Positions 33,730-45,925 of a stretch of DNA of 64,000 nt are shown piece after piece (the stretch's first letter is position 1; each line of letters begins with the position of its first letter). Under the pieces are notes generated by a model. The model had not been told where the DNA came from, ran no database searches, and was given only the letters and a program-made list of their open reading frames with translations. A program made the position numbers and the translations under genes. Source of the stretch: Calliopum simillimum (Eukaryota; Arthropoda; Insecta; Diptera; Lauxaniidae); the NCBI GenBank assembly GCA_951812925.1, contig OX638372.1, positions 87,379,058 to 87,443,057 on the forward strand, given 5' to 3'.

Positions 33730-34060
33730 AAAACTGAAATTTTCGATGTGCTTTGCGATGTTGAATTCGAAACCGACCTTAGAATTGCTCTATCTCGTAT
33801 GATGTTTGAGATATCCTAACCTTAGCCAAGCTAAAAGACCATTTTTGCTTTTTTTTTTTGAAGTTATATAATTAGAAAATAGAACGTTCATTCGTAAAAT
33901 CCGATTTTTCTTTAAAACCTAACTTGAATGTTGTCTAAAACTTTTTTTTCTCCCAAATATAGTGGACTGCAATAATGAAAAAAACATGTTTTTTGCACAT
34001 TTTTAACTTTTCAGGTTAGAATATCTTGAAAAATAGAGATATCGGTTTTGGACAGAAAAA
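33730..34060 (+). repeat. Family B foldback arm, diverged copy
   Basis: This resembles 16235-16560: GCGATGTTGAAT, a GATATCCTAACC-like word and the TTTTTTGCACATTTTTAAC phrase occur in the same order. The outer 180 bases of the family are missing. Confidence 0.55.
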
Positions 34061-35985
34061 TGTGCTATTTGACTCATAGTGCAGTGTGACAACTCAGTGT
34101 GATTGAAACTGCTAGAATCATCCATACAATTTTTATATGAAATGGCGGCTTAAGTTTGAAGACATTTAATTTCAAACTTTTCAATGAACGGACGTTTGCT
34201 TTCCTGCAGAGAAGGTGTCTACCACAGCAACTCAGTGATAGGTATGATGCATAAGTACTTAGGGTATTTTATTAAACGTGTAATTGCCTCGAAATCGAAA
34301 GAACGAATTTTGGAAGTTTTCCAAGTTACGAGTTTTTCGAAAGATTTGCACATTTTGTGGAATACCTTTACCCACTTACTACATAAAGATGAGCGCTCTA
34401 GGTCTTTGTTTTCGACATTGATTCTTAGTCTTAGTGTTTGCCATTCTTTGGGTCTTTATGTATAGGAATGCGAAAAAGACGAGACACCACTATTAACTAT
34501 AAACGACAAAGCTCCAATAACAGACTTGGAATTATATCAATATCTTTGTCATGGTCTCGATATATAACAATGGCAACGACTTAAGACAAATACTGATTTT
34601 ACTCATCACTATTACTTACTGTCCCAAACTTATTTGGAAAAGGAGTTAGCTTAGCTCTAACAGGAGAATTTATAAATGTATTTACTGTAAAACCCAAAGG
34701 CTATCAAATACTTCAATGCTTCGACATTGTGGGCGAGTGGATTGGAGAGAGAAAGGGAGTGTGTGAAGTAGCGCACTAAAATATAAAAATTCTACAGGAA
34801 AATGTGAAGTGATAGGCAAAGCATTATCACTGCAACTGTCGAATAAGCAGACATAACGACAGATGAACTGACAGCCAGATAACTTAACGTGCCAACGAGC
34901 AGACAGTGGGCCGAAGTAACAAAAACATCAACAGCAACAACAACAACACTAAACAGACAGACAGAACACCAAACTAACCTAGTTTCTGCACGAGATAAAA
35001 AACAAAAACAAAACAAAAACAAAAAGAGAGAAAAACACACAACGTCGTCGTCGCCTAATAGACAACCATATTGAAAACTTAATAACATACCAGCAGCCGA
35101 AGCTTAAACTCTGTTGTTGTCGGCAATATTTACGGTTGCAACAACACGAATGCAGCAACGATGAATAAACGAACTCAAACGAAGTGTAACGAAACTCTTT
35201 GCTTACGAACGAAAGAACGAACGAACGATTCAAATCAACGAACGATATTGCGCGCTTGGGTCAAAGACCTGCAGGAGGTCGTTGTTGCAGTTGCAATAGC
35301 AACGTACAATAACACGATAGCAATTTCGACATAAACAACAACAAAATGACAGCAACAACGACAATGACGACGACATAGAAAATGCTAGAGAGCTGAGCAA
35401 AAATCGTTAAGAAAAAAATAAAAAAAAAACTTTCAAACTTGGTGGAAAATAAATGAAAAACACATAAAAAGCAGCAAGAACTCACGAAAAGCGCTTACAA
35501 CAACAAAGATAATATGAATGTGCGGCGATGCCATTCTGGCGGGGTTTTCCCAAAAACTAGGAAATCAAAAAAATCGCTACGTTTTATCAAGTAAACTTCC
35601 TGGGAAGTTGTTTCATCAACGAATCCTCAAAAACTCTTAATGACTCTCAAAAAAGCATTTTTGAGTAGATGATCACATTCGAGGACGTTTAGTAACAGTA
35701 GTTTTTAGACGATATTAACCCATTAAGACCCAACAATTTCGATTAAAACTGCTAAATAAACCAAAAAATTAGGAAAAACGTAAAACTACAAAATTTTATA
35801 TAGTGTCCTTTTGGAACTACACCCAGGCGAGAGAAATAGGACAATATGGTTGCATATTAGACCTATCGCAAAAATTAAAAATGTAAAATACCTTGCTCCT
35901 AGGAGTTAAAAAGTTTCGTATTGGTGTAAGTATCAAGCATAAAAATGTTGGTCCCGATCGAAAAATATTTGGCCGTGCCTCCAGG
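34061..35985. other. Unassigned stretch with CAACAAC and AACGAACG runs
   Basis: CAACAACAAC and GAACGAACG tracts lie at about 34920-35370. Such sequence is common in fly 5' UTRs and introns, but no start codon with a supported protein follows. The stretch lies between two oppositely oriented family B arms (33.7 and 36.0 kb). Confidence 0.4.
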
Positions 35986-35989
35986 CTGT

Positions 35990-36417
35990 TAAATTAAATT
36001 TTAAAGGAAAAAATTGAAACTTTTAAGTATTGAAGCCACATTTGACGAATAAATGATATGTTACATAGTTATGTAGCTTCAAAAAATTGCAAAAAACGAC
36101 TTTTTTTGGTCTTTAGGTTACAATATCTCATAAACTATACACGATAGAGCAATTCTGAGGTTGGATTCGCGTTTAGCATTGCAAAACACATCGATTGTGA
36201 TTATTTTAATTTTTGTTTAATGTAGTTAAAAAAAATTTTTTTTTCTTTTTGTATGGGAAAATGCCCCAATTGGAAAAATCGAGATATTTTCAAAAAAGGA
36301 GCAGCTAAGATTTCAAATAAAGTTGATTTTTACTCAGTGAACGATTACGAATAAAGGGGCATTGTTCGTTTTTTGTGACATTTTCATGCAACCTATCGTT
36401 TGTTCAGGAGCAGTGTG
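35990..36417 (-). repeat. Family B foldback arm, inverted diverged copy
   Basis: This resembles the right arm of the element at 16019-16979, ending with an ACCTATCG...AGGAGCAGTGTG version of its terminus. Confidence 0.5.
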
Positions 36418-37795
36418 CCTAGGTCCCGTTAAGCTTTAGTTAATGCCAAGATTAGAAAAGCCACGGGTTCGATTTCGATTTTTTACTTGTCTACCGCCTT
36501 AGGTAACGACTTAATACCTGACGGTGTTGGGTTATTAGAGATGTCCGTAGAGAATTAAGTAAGCAAAGGACACTTGCTCATTTACTTAATATCATGAAAA
36601 AGAAGGAAGTATTAAGAAAAATTTGTCTACGTAAAATTCCATATTCCATCAGAAGTCTGCAGTTAAGCATTGGTATTAGAATCCTAAAAGACACAGGATA
36701 CATGGCCTTCGTGGACATTTTGAAAATGATATGTGAAACAAGAAATACCTGAATTACGCTAATGTTGGAGAGAATTGAAGGCACCGTGAATAATAGAGGA
36801 GTGGATAAACTATGCTTCAAAAGGAGATAAAGAAAACAACAATGAGGTAATTGCTGAAGCAAATGTACTACATTCAGAAGGGTTGAGGGAATAGAATTTA
36901 CGCTTTAGGATATCGAGCATATTTGTACTACGGATATTTTGGAGACACCCGCTTTTGCATGCTGATGGTATAAAAACTATCGACAAATTATAGCGCTAAT
37001 TGCAGGAATATAATGAAAGTAACTCATCTTCAGCTTCTGGAGAAACTTTTTTCACTTATATACTAAGATCAGTACTCTTGCACGACATCACATATGGCGT
37101 TTAGCGGTTTAAAAGATCTCGGTAGTTTGTCAGAACGGTAGAGGCTTCAAAGGTAATTTTAAGTAAAACCCATCTGGCAACACTGCACCCATGCAATCCA
37201 AGCGCATAGATTGGCTGGCAGTTTGTCGTTAGAAAGAGAAATATTTCAATAGAAAAAGAAAAAAAGTGAGCGCCAAAATGTTGAGCACGGGAAAAACTCC
37301 TAATGAAATTGAGAGTAAGAAAAAGCTTAAGCAAATACAATTTACATAGATACGAGTAGTTTTATTTTTTTTTTTTTATGTGGTCGGCAAAAGCTTTTTC
37401 ATATATGTGTACAATATGGCTACGAAAGGTTTTGTTGTTGTTGTTTTTATAATTTAGAGTGCAAATGATGCAACTGTCAGGGCTGAATGCGTGCTATCTC
37501 TTATTGTTCGGAACACTCATTAATTTATTTATATTTATTTTTGTTGGCTTATTAAGAAGCTTAATATTAAGAACATTTTTTTTTTTAAGTTTGAAATTAA
37601 AATGGAAAGTCTTTATGTGTAATACCTACTTATATCTAGAATTACGCATGAAGACTTTCCTGTGTTATAAAGGGGTAGTAATAGTTATGTTATGTTCCTA
37701 ACTAATTATTAAAGCTTCGCGAAAATAAATTTAAAAAAATACTTTCTCATAAAAAACTATATTTTAAATTCATACCATTCATTTTTTCTTTTCAG
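36418..37795. other. Unassigned stretch
   Basis: Mixed sequence, AT-rich toward the right. No domain or repeat end was recognised. Confidence 0.4.
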
Positions 37796-37847
37796 ACAGA
37801 TAGACCGCAAACTGCTGAGAGATCGCAACAAGCTACAACCAAATTAA
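37796..37847 (+). other. Candidate 52-bp exon
   Basis: A pyrimidine-rich tract ending TTTTCTTTTCAG precedes it and GTGAGT follows, both strong splice-site matches. The segment is open in one frame (TDRPQTAERSQQATTKL) and is less AT-biased than its surroundings. It could be an exon of a host gene whose introns fill this window, or chance. Confidence 0.35.
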
Positions 37848-38039
37848 GTGAGTCCAAAATAATCTTCTCAGGCATACATAAGAATTAGGGTTGTTTGAAA
37901 AAACCACTACTTATCTCTTGAATATTGTTTGTAACCCCCTTTAAAAGTTTCTATTTAAACAAATAATACAGTGTGCAAAAAATTAACTAAAAAAAAATAT
38001 AATTTAGAAGTCGCGCAACTCAAAAACAGTGATGTTTAG

Positions 38040-39385
38040 TGATGCTTGAAGCAGCCTATTGTACATAAGATAGTTTCGACCCCCATACAAAAAAAAAAAG
38101 AAAAAAAGTTCGAATGACCGCCCCCAGTTTTAAAACTAAAATTGAAAGATTTTTAAGGAAAAAAACATTTTTTTTTTTCGGCTTCTAAGTTCAACGCATA
38201 CGTCATTTGACGTCCGATCAACAAGTATAGTATATCGTTGTAAATGTCTCAACATGGGCTATATTTCATTCCTAGAAGTCATTTATCTCAGATTTCTTTT
38301 TCGACTAGTTGTACTCATTATCTCAGTTTCTACCACTCATTTGAACTGCCAATTAGATAAGTATGTACCAAACCTCAATTACCTGAGTCAAATATTTTCA
38401 GAGATACGACAAATTTCGGGTGGAGGGGGCGTGGCGCTGTCCATTTTTTTATTGGATACTACTCAAGTATTGTTCATATATGTACTAAATCTCATCCTTC
38501 TATGTCAAATATTTTCAAAGATAGGATTGATTGTATCCTTTTTTAATATAAATAGCGTTTTTCCGACTTTTAATGGCCTGCGGGCACGGTCAAATATGTT
38601 CCGATCTAGATCAAATTTCTTTTGCTTGGTGTCTATACCCAGGAGACCAAAATAAGAACAGAAAACTAGTAAGGGTGGTATCTTTGGCCTGGCCAAAAAC
38701 TAAATACCCTACACTGAATTTCAAGTATATTATTATTGTAGGAGAGTATAAGAACAAATTGCTTATATGGGAAGTGCCACGCCCTCACCTCCGAGCTTAC
38801 CTTGATTTTGCGTAGAGCTTGCATTTACTGTTCTGAGTGTTTGAGTAAAATTCGGTTAGGTTTTCTTTAAAAAATCTTTCAGTATAGCATTTTGAAACTT
38901 TCGCTTATATGGGAAGTGCCACGCCCTCTAACCCTACTTCGCCTACTTTAAGCTCAGAGTTTACATTCAATGTTCTTCGTGTTTGAGTGAAATTTAGTTG
39001 GATTATCTCAAAAAACACTTTCATTACATAATTTTGAAACATTTGCTTATATGGGAGGTGCCACGCCCTCTTGTCCGAGTTTACCTAGATCTTGCGTACA
39101 GTATGCATTTATAAATCCGAGTGTTTGAGTGTAATTTATTTGTAACTTTTACGGCGGAGGCTGTGCACCAAATTTCATTGAATTATGTTGCTCAGTTTTC
39201 CCAAAAAATGTATTTCCACACACACCCAGCCAGCCAGCCAGCCAGCCAGACAGACGGACATGGCTGTATCGACTCAGGAGTTGACGCTGATCAAGAATAT
39301 ATATACTTTTCTATATCTGCCACGCCTCCTTCTCTGCGTTACAAACGGAAGGACAAAGTGAATATACCCTGGGTGTAGGGTATAA
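38040..39385 (+). repeat. Dispersed fly repeat, copy 1, with 142-bp tandem
   Basis: 38340-38640 matches 40450-40800 in the same orientation (shared ATAAATAGCGTTTTTCCGAC and CACGGTCAAATAT). A tandem of exact 142-bp period starts at 38761, 38903 and 39045, each unit beginning GCTTATATGGGA and containing GTGCCACGCCC. The end has (CAGC)n, ACAGACGGACATGGCT and ATATACCCTG...GGGTATAA, a phrase I know from dispersed fly repeats. No transposase is visible. Confidence 0.6.
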
Positions 39386-39920
39386 AAATCCTGCTTCTAT
39401 ATCAACTAAGTACCTTAAATTGGTTTAACATTTTTACAGTGCCATATCCTGTTCGCTGGGTATTTCCATGTAAATATGGACAAGGTATTGAAAAATTTCT
39501 CGTTTCTTTTCAACCTTCAACTATATCCAAACTAATGTTAAATTGAAGAAACATTACGATTTAGTGTCAAAATTAAGATTAGACATTGCAATTCGTTATT
39601 ATCGCGTTTTTTAGTTAATGTCTGCACATCAGAAGAAGTAGAAACGGGCATAAAAATCAAACGGTACTTCTGCGAGGAAAGTTATGAATCTGGTGGTGAC
39701 AGTAATAGTTGTGGTGATAATATACCATCTGTATTTAAACCATAAATAATTGCAATCGCGATATATAGACTTAGTTAAACAATTATTAAATTTTGATCTA
39801 GTTTTGGTTCCTGTGCATAAAAGCCAGAAGTAGTTCTTTATTATTCTTGTATTTTGACCCAATTTTAATGTTTATACCTATGAACTTGAAAAGGCCCTCT
39901 GTATTGGTTTAAAAATCGAT
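39386..39920. other. Unassigned stretch
   Basis: AT-rich sequence without recognised features, between the two dispersed-repeat copies. Confidence 0.4.
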
Positions 39921-39921
39921 A

Positions 39922-40327
39922 GTAACGCGAGTTAGCAATTTTTTTGTAACGCGAGTTACCACATAATTTTTGCATTATTTTTAAAAATACCACTTAATAT
40001 TGTTGTTTCTAATAAAGAAATACTTATTGATATCCTGCTGCCTTTACTTATGTCTAATGTAAAGAAATTTACCCACCAATTTCGCAGAAACTTGCGAAAG
40101 AAATTTAAGCTCTGAACATGTTGTCCAAAAATGGTAACGCGAGTTACCAGAACTATTCACTATTTTACTGGTTAAATATTAAGTTATCAGTGAAAATTTC
40201 AACTAATATGCAACGAGAACAAAGTATTTTCCTTATACAGAATCCAATTTTATTAGTTAATCCAAAGGCTGAGCCTCAAAAGCTCCATTAAACTCTTAAA
40301 AAATGTTCTAATTGTAACGCGAGTTAC
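39922..40327. repeat. Four copies of near-palindrome GTAACGCGAGTTAC
   Basis: Copies start at 39922 (one base short), 39946, 40134 and 40314, all in the same orientation. The two half-sites GTAAC and GTTAC are inverted, as in a dimer-binding site. The function is unknown. Confidence 0.6.
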
Positions 40328-40359
40328 CATGGAATTACCCCGCTTCAATTTACCTGAAA

Positions 40360-40820
40360 TCAAATATTTTTCATATGTGCCGAATAGTTTCAGAAATATG
40401 ACAAGATTGATTTTTTTAGAAGGAGGGGGCGTGACCCCCCTAATTTTTTATTAAAAATTTGTTTTCCAGTGCCAATTACATATGTACCGAATCTCATTCC
40501 CCTGAGTCCAATATTTCCAGAGATACAAGAATTTCGGGTCGAGGGGGCGTGGCACCGCGCAGTTTTTTATTGGATGCACTTTACTCAAGCATTGTTCGTA
40601 CACACACCAAACTTCATTCACTTATGTCAAATAGTTTCAAAGTTAGGACTGATTCTTGCGATTAAAGCCATATTTTTCCATATAAATAGCGTTTTTCCGA
40701 CCTTGAACGGCTTTGCGGCACGGTCAAATATTTTTCGATCAGGACCAACATTTTTATGTTTAATACTTACACCAATAGGAAACTTTTTAGCCCCTGGGAG
40801 CAAGGTTTTTTTACATTTTT
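40360..40820 (+). repeat. Dispersed fly repeat, copy 2
   Basis: Same family and orientation as 38340-38640. It includes GGGGGCGTGGC boxes at about 40427 and 40543. Confidence 0.6.
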
Positions 40821-42614
40821 GATTTTAACGATAGGTCTAATACATATTATTGGAGTCATCAGTTGTATAAACCATTAAACTGGAAGACTATAATAATCCT
40901 CGAAAGAAACTTTATGGAACGGGTTCAAAGTAAGTAGTATTATTCGTGTAGGATTATGGTCACTTACACGAATACTAACTTCAAATCAGTTTATGCTTGA
41001 TTCGCTCACTGAAACATGGAGTTTCTACAGCGGTTCAAAGTAACAGAATTCCGCAGTTGTCGAATTATAATTTATGTTCCTACTTATGTAGACACTTCAG
41101 ACTCAAAGAAGTTAAACATTATAGTATTTAAATAAAATGATTACTAACATGCTGCTTGGCACTAATGTAAAAAATCGTAAAGTGTAAATACCACATTTTT
41201 CAATTTTCCATTGTAAAGTCATCAGGCCACTTGAAATCTACGGCGGAAAACTGCCTCCAACGAAATAAATAAAAATTGAATAACAACAAACAATAAAATC
41301 CTTCACAACAACAACAATGACAACAGCTATAATAATAACAACGAGAGTGAAAAACGTAGGTTAAGACCTCTAACGACGCTCATTACAACCATCAGCAGCA
41401 ACAGCAACAGCAACAACAACAACAACACAAATAACAATAGCAGCACAGTCTGCCAACAACAAAAATATCGACACTTTGAACTCCACGTCGTTGCCTACAT
41501 TTTGTGGTCTTATGTTGCGCAACATGCGGCAAATAACTGCACAAATCATATGTTTTAGTATTTGTGTATGTTTGTGTGGTTGTGTGTGTGAAGCATGTAC
41601 GACTCACAAAAATTGCATTAAACAATTTTCTTCTTCTTACATAACAACATGCAATTTTTTTTTTCACTCCACCACTGCTGTTGCCGTTGCGATCGTAACG
41701 AGTCTCATGTTGCTATTGCTATTACATGTTGCTACTCCTGCTGCACATTTGAAAATGAAAATGCAAATGTTGCAAGAAAAAAAGAAAAAGAAAAACGAAT
41801 GCAATAAAAGTAAAACTTTTCCGCTTTTCACGTTCAACGACGATGATCGTCATGAACAATTTTGTTGTGTGGAAAAACAACAACAACAACAAAAAGAAAA
41901 AAGTGTGGAAGAAAAACAACGCTGCAATTGTTGCACAACCACGTCTGATATAAAATTGTTATTTGCTGTTGCAGTTGCAAGTTGTTTGTGGAGAACAGCA
42001 GCAACAACACCAACAACAAAAAAGTGCATGTTATGCTGCTGCTGCTGCTGTGTTTTATCATTAGAGAGTGAATGTGAGGAGGCACCACTGCAAGAAAAAG
42101 TTATTTCATTTCAGCTTGAAAGTAGGACAATCAAATCGACAAACTGAAAGCCGGAAATGTTGTGTGAAAATCGCATTGTTGTTGTGTAGTGTAGCAACAC
42201 CAATGGCAATAACAAAATGTCTCAAATAAAGTGGGAGTAGTTTGGATTTAGAAAATGGAGGGTTTTTTTAATGGTTCACTCAAGAAAAAAAAAAATATTC
42301 TTAAAAAAAGGTTACGATTAAATTGTTGAGGTTATTAATTGTAATGTATATATAAGACCCTCCTCAGGCACATATTTTTTTTTATTCTATACCTCCTCTC
42401 TAACCTCACAGAAGCTTCGTAACATTATTGATTACGTCCTGTGTAAAAAACTAATGCCTCCAACATAAAATTAAGATATATTGTTTTTTTTTTTCTAGAT
42501 TAAATACGCATTTTCAAAATTTCATCCTTATGTGAAACTCTAAACCTACATTTTGGATAAAGTTTTTTGTTCTAAGGTCACGATGAAAATACACAAGAAA
42601 CAATTTTCTATTTA
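40821..42614. other. Low-complexity stretch with an open frame
   Basis: CAACAAC and GCTGCTG runs occur at about 41290-42060. A 223-aa open frame (41476-42147) is made mainly of translated simple repeats (poly-Q, poly-C, K-rich). I do not regard it as a supported gene. Confidence 0.4.
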
Positions 42615-42615
42615 A

Positions 42616-43711
42616 TGGGTGTTGTAAACCATTTCAAAACGATCAAGATTTTTTTGATGGCACCCGTTTGGCTATAAATTGGCATAAGCAATAGTAGTAT
42701 GGAAAAAATTACTGCCAAATATTTTTTAAAAATTTAAAAAAAAGGCGGAGATATGGGACTTTGAAATTTTCATGTTAGTTTTTTTTGAGAATCTATAACT
42801 TTAGTTGCATTTATCCAATTCTCAAATTTATGGTGTCAAATGATTTGTCTTTAAACAGGCTTTAAAATAAAAATTAGCAAAAATTATTTTTTTTTATATA
42901 TTGTTTACACTGAAAAAAAAAAAAAATTTTAAATTGAGTTTCCCAAAATACGTAATTTTTGATATTTTTTATTTTTCTTGCAAAAAACGCTTCAGGTGTA
43001 ACTTACCAGTCCTCCAAAAATTGGAGTGGGCCTGCCAGTGGTTCTCCAGAAAAACAATAAAATGTGGCTTCTACCGCAATTTTTCAATACAATCTTTTTG
43101 AATTTGAAATTTTTAACTAAACGGTAATTTGAATTGGAAAAAAGTGCGTTGGTATTTTCATTAGTTCTATACAAGCAAAAAAAAAGTCAATAAACTAACT
43201 TCAGCATTTGAAAATTTTATTTAATAAAAATTTTGAATTGAAATAATGTACTGAAAAATTGCGGAAGATACTACATTTTATTGTTTTTCTGGAGAACCAC
43301 TGGCAGGCCCGCTCCAATTTTTGGAGGACTGGTAAGTTACACCTGTAGCTTTTTTTGCAAGAAAAATAAAAAATATCAAAAATTAGGTATTTTGGGAAAC
43401 TAAATTGAATTTTTTTTTTTTTTTTCAGTGTAAGCAATATAAAAAAAGAAAAAAAATGTTTTATTTGACAGCCTGTTTTAAGGTAAATCATTTGACACCA
43501 TAATGTTGAGAATGCAACTAAAGTTATAGCTTCTCAAAAAAAAACTAACCTAAATATTTCAAAGTCCCATATCTCCGCCATTTTTTTAAATTTTGAAAAA
43601 ATATTTGGTAGTAATTTTTTCCACTATGTAACTATTGCTTATGCCAATTTATAGTCAAATCGGATTCCATGAAGAAATTTCTTGATCGCTTACACATGGT
43701 TTACACCGGGT
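42616..43711. mobile_element. Long foldback (hairpin) element
   Basis: The ends resemble GGGTGTTGTAAACCAT and the complement of CCCGGTGTAAACCAT. Arms of roughly 480 bases are complementary for nearly their whole length, including TATAAATTGGCATAAGCAA, GGCGGAGATATGGGA and CCTCCAAAAATTGGAG words. Only about 110 bases separate the arms. There is no coding capacity. Confidence 0.7.
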
Positions 43712-44369
43712 ATTTTAACCGGGTTTTCTAATCGCTCTAAATCGTTCCGAATCGCTCGAAATCACTTGTTATGTATACTCGTGTCGCAAGTAGCGATTCG
43801 CTCGATCATAAACACTGCTTCATACTTCAATTTGTCAAGTTGAAAAATATTTTTAAAAAAAAAACTTCAATCACACTTTTTTTATGTTAAGAAAACCAAA
43901 AATCATTTTATATTATTGAATAACTTTTCGCTGTTTTTATAAGAAAATGCTTCATTTAACGTATATATAAGGGTAAGAAACATTTCATTCAAAGTATGAG
44001 CTATCACTAAACACTACTTTGTCCCAACTTTCTGGCAGTATATGAATTCCACGGCATCTTCATAATGGAATGGAAGCGCTGTTAGCCCGGATCATGTGGC
44101 ATCGAATGAAATATGTGATAATCGGATGTTTGGTGAATACGTCAGATAGGGCAAGACTACCCATTTAAGGATTACCAATGATGGATGGCCGTTATTTTTT
44201 TTAGGGTTCAAGTCAAACGCATCAATTGAAGCCGATAGAGATTTCCCGCGATATAATTTGGTTTGAACAACTCATGTTGATCCCACCAAATGCAGGGGAA
44301 AAACTTCGAACTGTGGATATTTGGATTTGCTAACGATTTATTTATTTATTTACTTCTGAGTGAAAGAGA
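43712..44369. other. Unassigned stretch
   Basis: It includes a small cluster of AATCGCT(C) words at about 43728-43800. No gene was recognised. Confidence 0.4.
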
Positions 44370-44590
44370 TGTGGCTATAAGAGTTTTCGTAAAATCAATA
44401 GTTTTCCTTCCACATGGTTTCGGTGGCAGCGTGTTAAAACATGTTTCATATGACACTAATATTTTTCGATTCAATCCAGGGTTAGCCAACTTATACCGGT
44501 TCTTATAAAAGATATAGCAGTACCCTCCGCTGGCTATATATTCGAAAGTTGATCAGTTGCTTTTGTTGTTGTAGTTGTAATTCATTCCCA
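44370..44590 (-). repeat. Family A arm, left of Kelch fragment
   Basis: This resembles 1480-1625, ending with a GTTGTTGTAGTTGTAATT phrase that has a counterpart near 1610-1622. Confidence 0.5.
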
Positions 44591-44940
44591 GAGTTCTAAT
44601 TGTAAAAAAAAAAATCCGACATGTGTTCAACAACGTAAACAGAAGACACCGTGAAAAAATTGCTTATTTCAGCTGACTCGCTGCTCTTGGACATTGCAGT
44701 CAACGCTTGTGGAAGTTTTCTTACAGAGAAGTTACACCCAACCAATCGGTTGGGTATGGCAGCAGTTAGCGAAGCGACACCATTGTGAGTTGCTTTCGAT
44801 AAAAGCAAATGGCTTTTGCATGGAACATTTTATGGAGCTCGATGAAACTGAAGGGTTCTTGAATTTAAAAGCCAAGCAGTTGAGTTGCTTGCAAGCAATG
44901 ATCTCCGTGTTCCAACATAAAAATCTATTTGATCCTTATG

Positions 44941-44991
44941 TTGTTCTCGTTCGGATTGATCGTGTTCAAAGATCAATCCGAACGAGAACAA
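44941..44991. repeat. Perfect 21-bp palindrome in Kelch fragment
   Basis: 44941-44961 is exactly complementary to 44971-44991 with a 9-base loop. The left arm is native BACK-domain coding sequence; the right arm is an inverted duplicate of it. Confidence 0.9.
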
Positions 44992-45310
44992 AATGAGGCT
45001 CAAATGTTGCACCAACGTTGTACACCGAAGCTATAAATTTGCGTATCACTTCCCACAACATTAAAAGTGGATGGAGTGGCTGGAAAATTTAGAGGATCGC
45101 GCAGAGTTCAGTGTTGCAGTTATGGGAGATAATCTATTCATAGTGGAAGGTGAGGTTGGAGATGCCTCTTGTAAGTACGGATTGCAGTCTCGAATAGTAT
45201 GTTATGCTATAGCTGGTTGTGGAAGAAGCACAATCGAGCGTTATGATCCCGAAACCAATCAATGAACTTTGATGATGAGTAAGTAGCCTTAGTGAGAGAA
45301 CACCTGTCGG

Positions 45311-45377
45311 ATTACACACTGCATTCAACGATAAAGTCTACACTACAATGATTTTATCGTTGAATGTAGTGCGTAAT
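45311..45377. repeat. 25-bp hairpin in Kelch fragment
   Basis: 45311-45335 pairs with 45353-45377 with two mismatches and a 17-base loop. The left arm is native Kelch coding sequence. Confidence 0.85.
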
Positions 45378-45529
45378 CGTGTCGAGGAATACAACTATAC
45401 AACGAGTGAGTGCAAAGTGAATTCATCTTATCGAGACAAAGTTTTTTGGATCAAGTCCAATTTCCGGATCATTGCCAATTTTTTTTTTTTTTAGTGGTAA
45501 CAGGGTTTTAAAAACATGGCTTTAAATAA

Positions 45530-45730
45530 ATTACATCAATAACAACAAAAAGTGTCGCTTGGACCCAGTTTCGGTGATATAGCCATCGGAATATCAAGAT
45601 ATATCTTTGATAAAAACCACTGTAAGTTTGGAACCCATCAATGCATTTAGAAAAAAGTATGTCAAATTATAAAAGTTTTAAATTTGAGCTACGGTTGTCG
45701 AGATATAACAGTTTTTTGAAAATAAAGCTT
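45530..45730 (+). repeat. Family A arm, right of Kelch fragment
   Basis: This resembles 655-850 (GATATAGCCATCGG, TTTGATAAAAACC, AAGTTTGGAACCC). It is oriented opposite to the arm at 44370-44590. Confidence 0.5.
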
Positions 45731-45925
45731 CGCTATCCGGAAAAAAAAGCGAGATAGCGAAAAATTTTATTAAATTTTGTCGACTTATTTTGTTCGTGTC
45801 CAGATTTTCGTTCAGTGTAATGGAAATATCTGTAATATCTATATATAGGGTGTATTGCATTAGGTTACGATTCTTCTTGGAGGTGAGAGAGGAGGCCTAG
45901 ACAAACAAAAAATTTAACCCGGTGC

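Larger units (their letters stand above)
44690..45480 (+). pseudogene. Kelch/BTB (KLHL-type) pseudogene fragment
   Basis: Plus-strand frames read ACGSFLTEKLHPTNRLGMAA (44708-44765), then HHCELLSIKANGFCMEHF, ETEGFLNLKAKQLSCL and DRVQRS. This is the BACK domain that links BTB and Kelch repeats in Cullin-3 substrate adaptors. After a deletion, EFSVAVMGDNLFIVEGEVGD and ERYDPETNQ (45107-45262), TPVGLHTAFNDKVYT and VEEYNYTTSECK give Kelch-repeat blades. There is no BTB domain, no complete propeller, and there are stops, frameshifts and two palindromic insertions. It is a non-functional gene fragment; introns are not visible, so it could be retro-derived. Confidence 0.7.
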
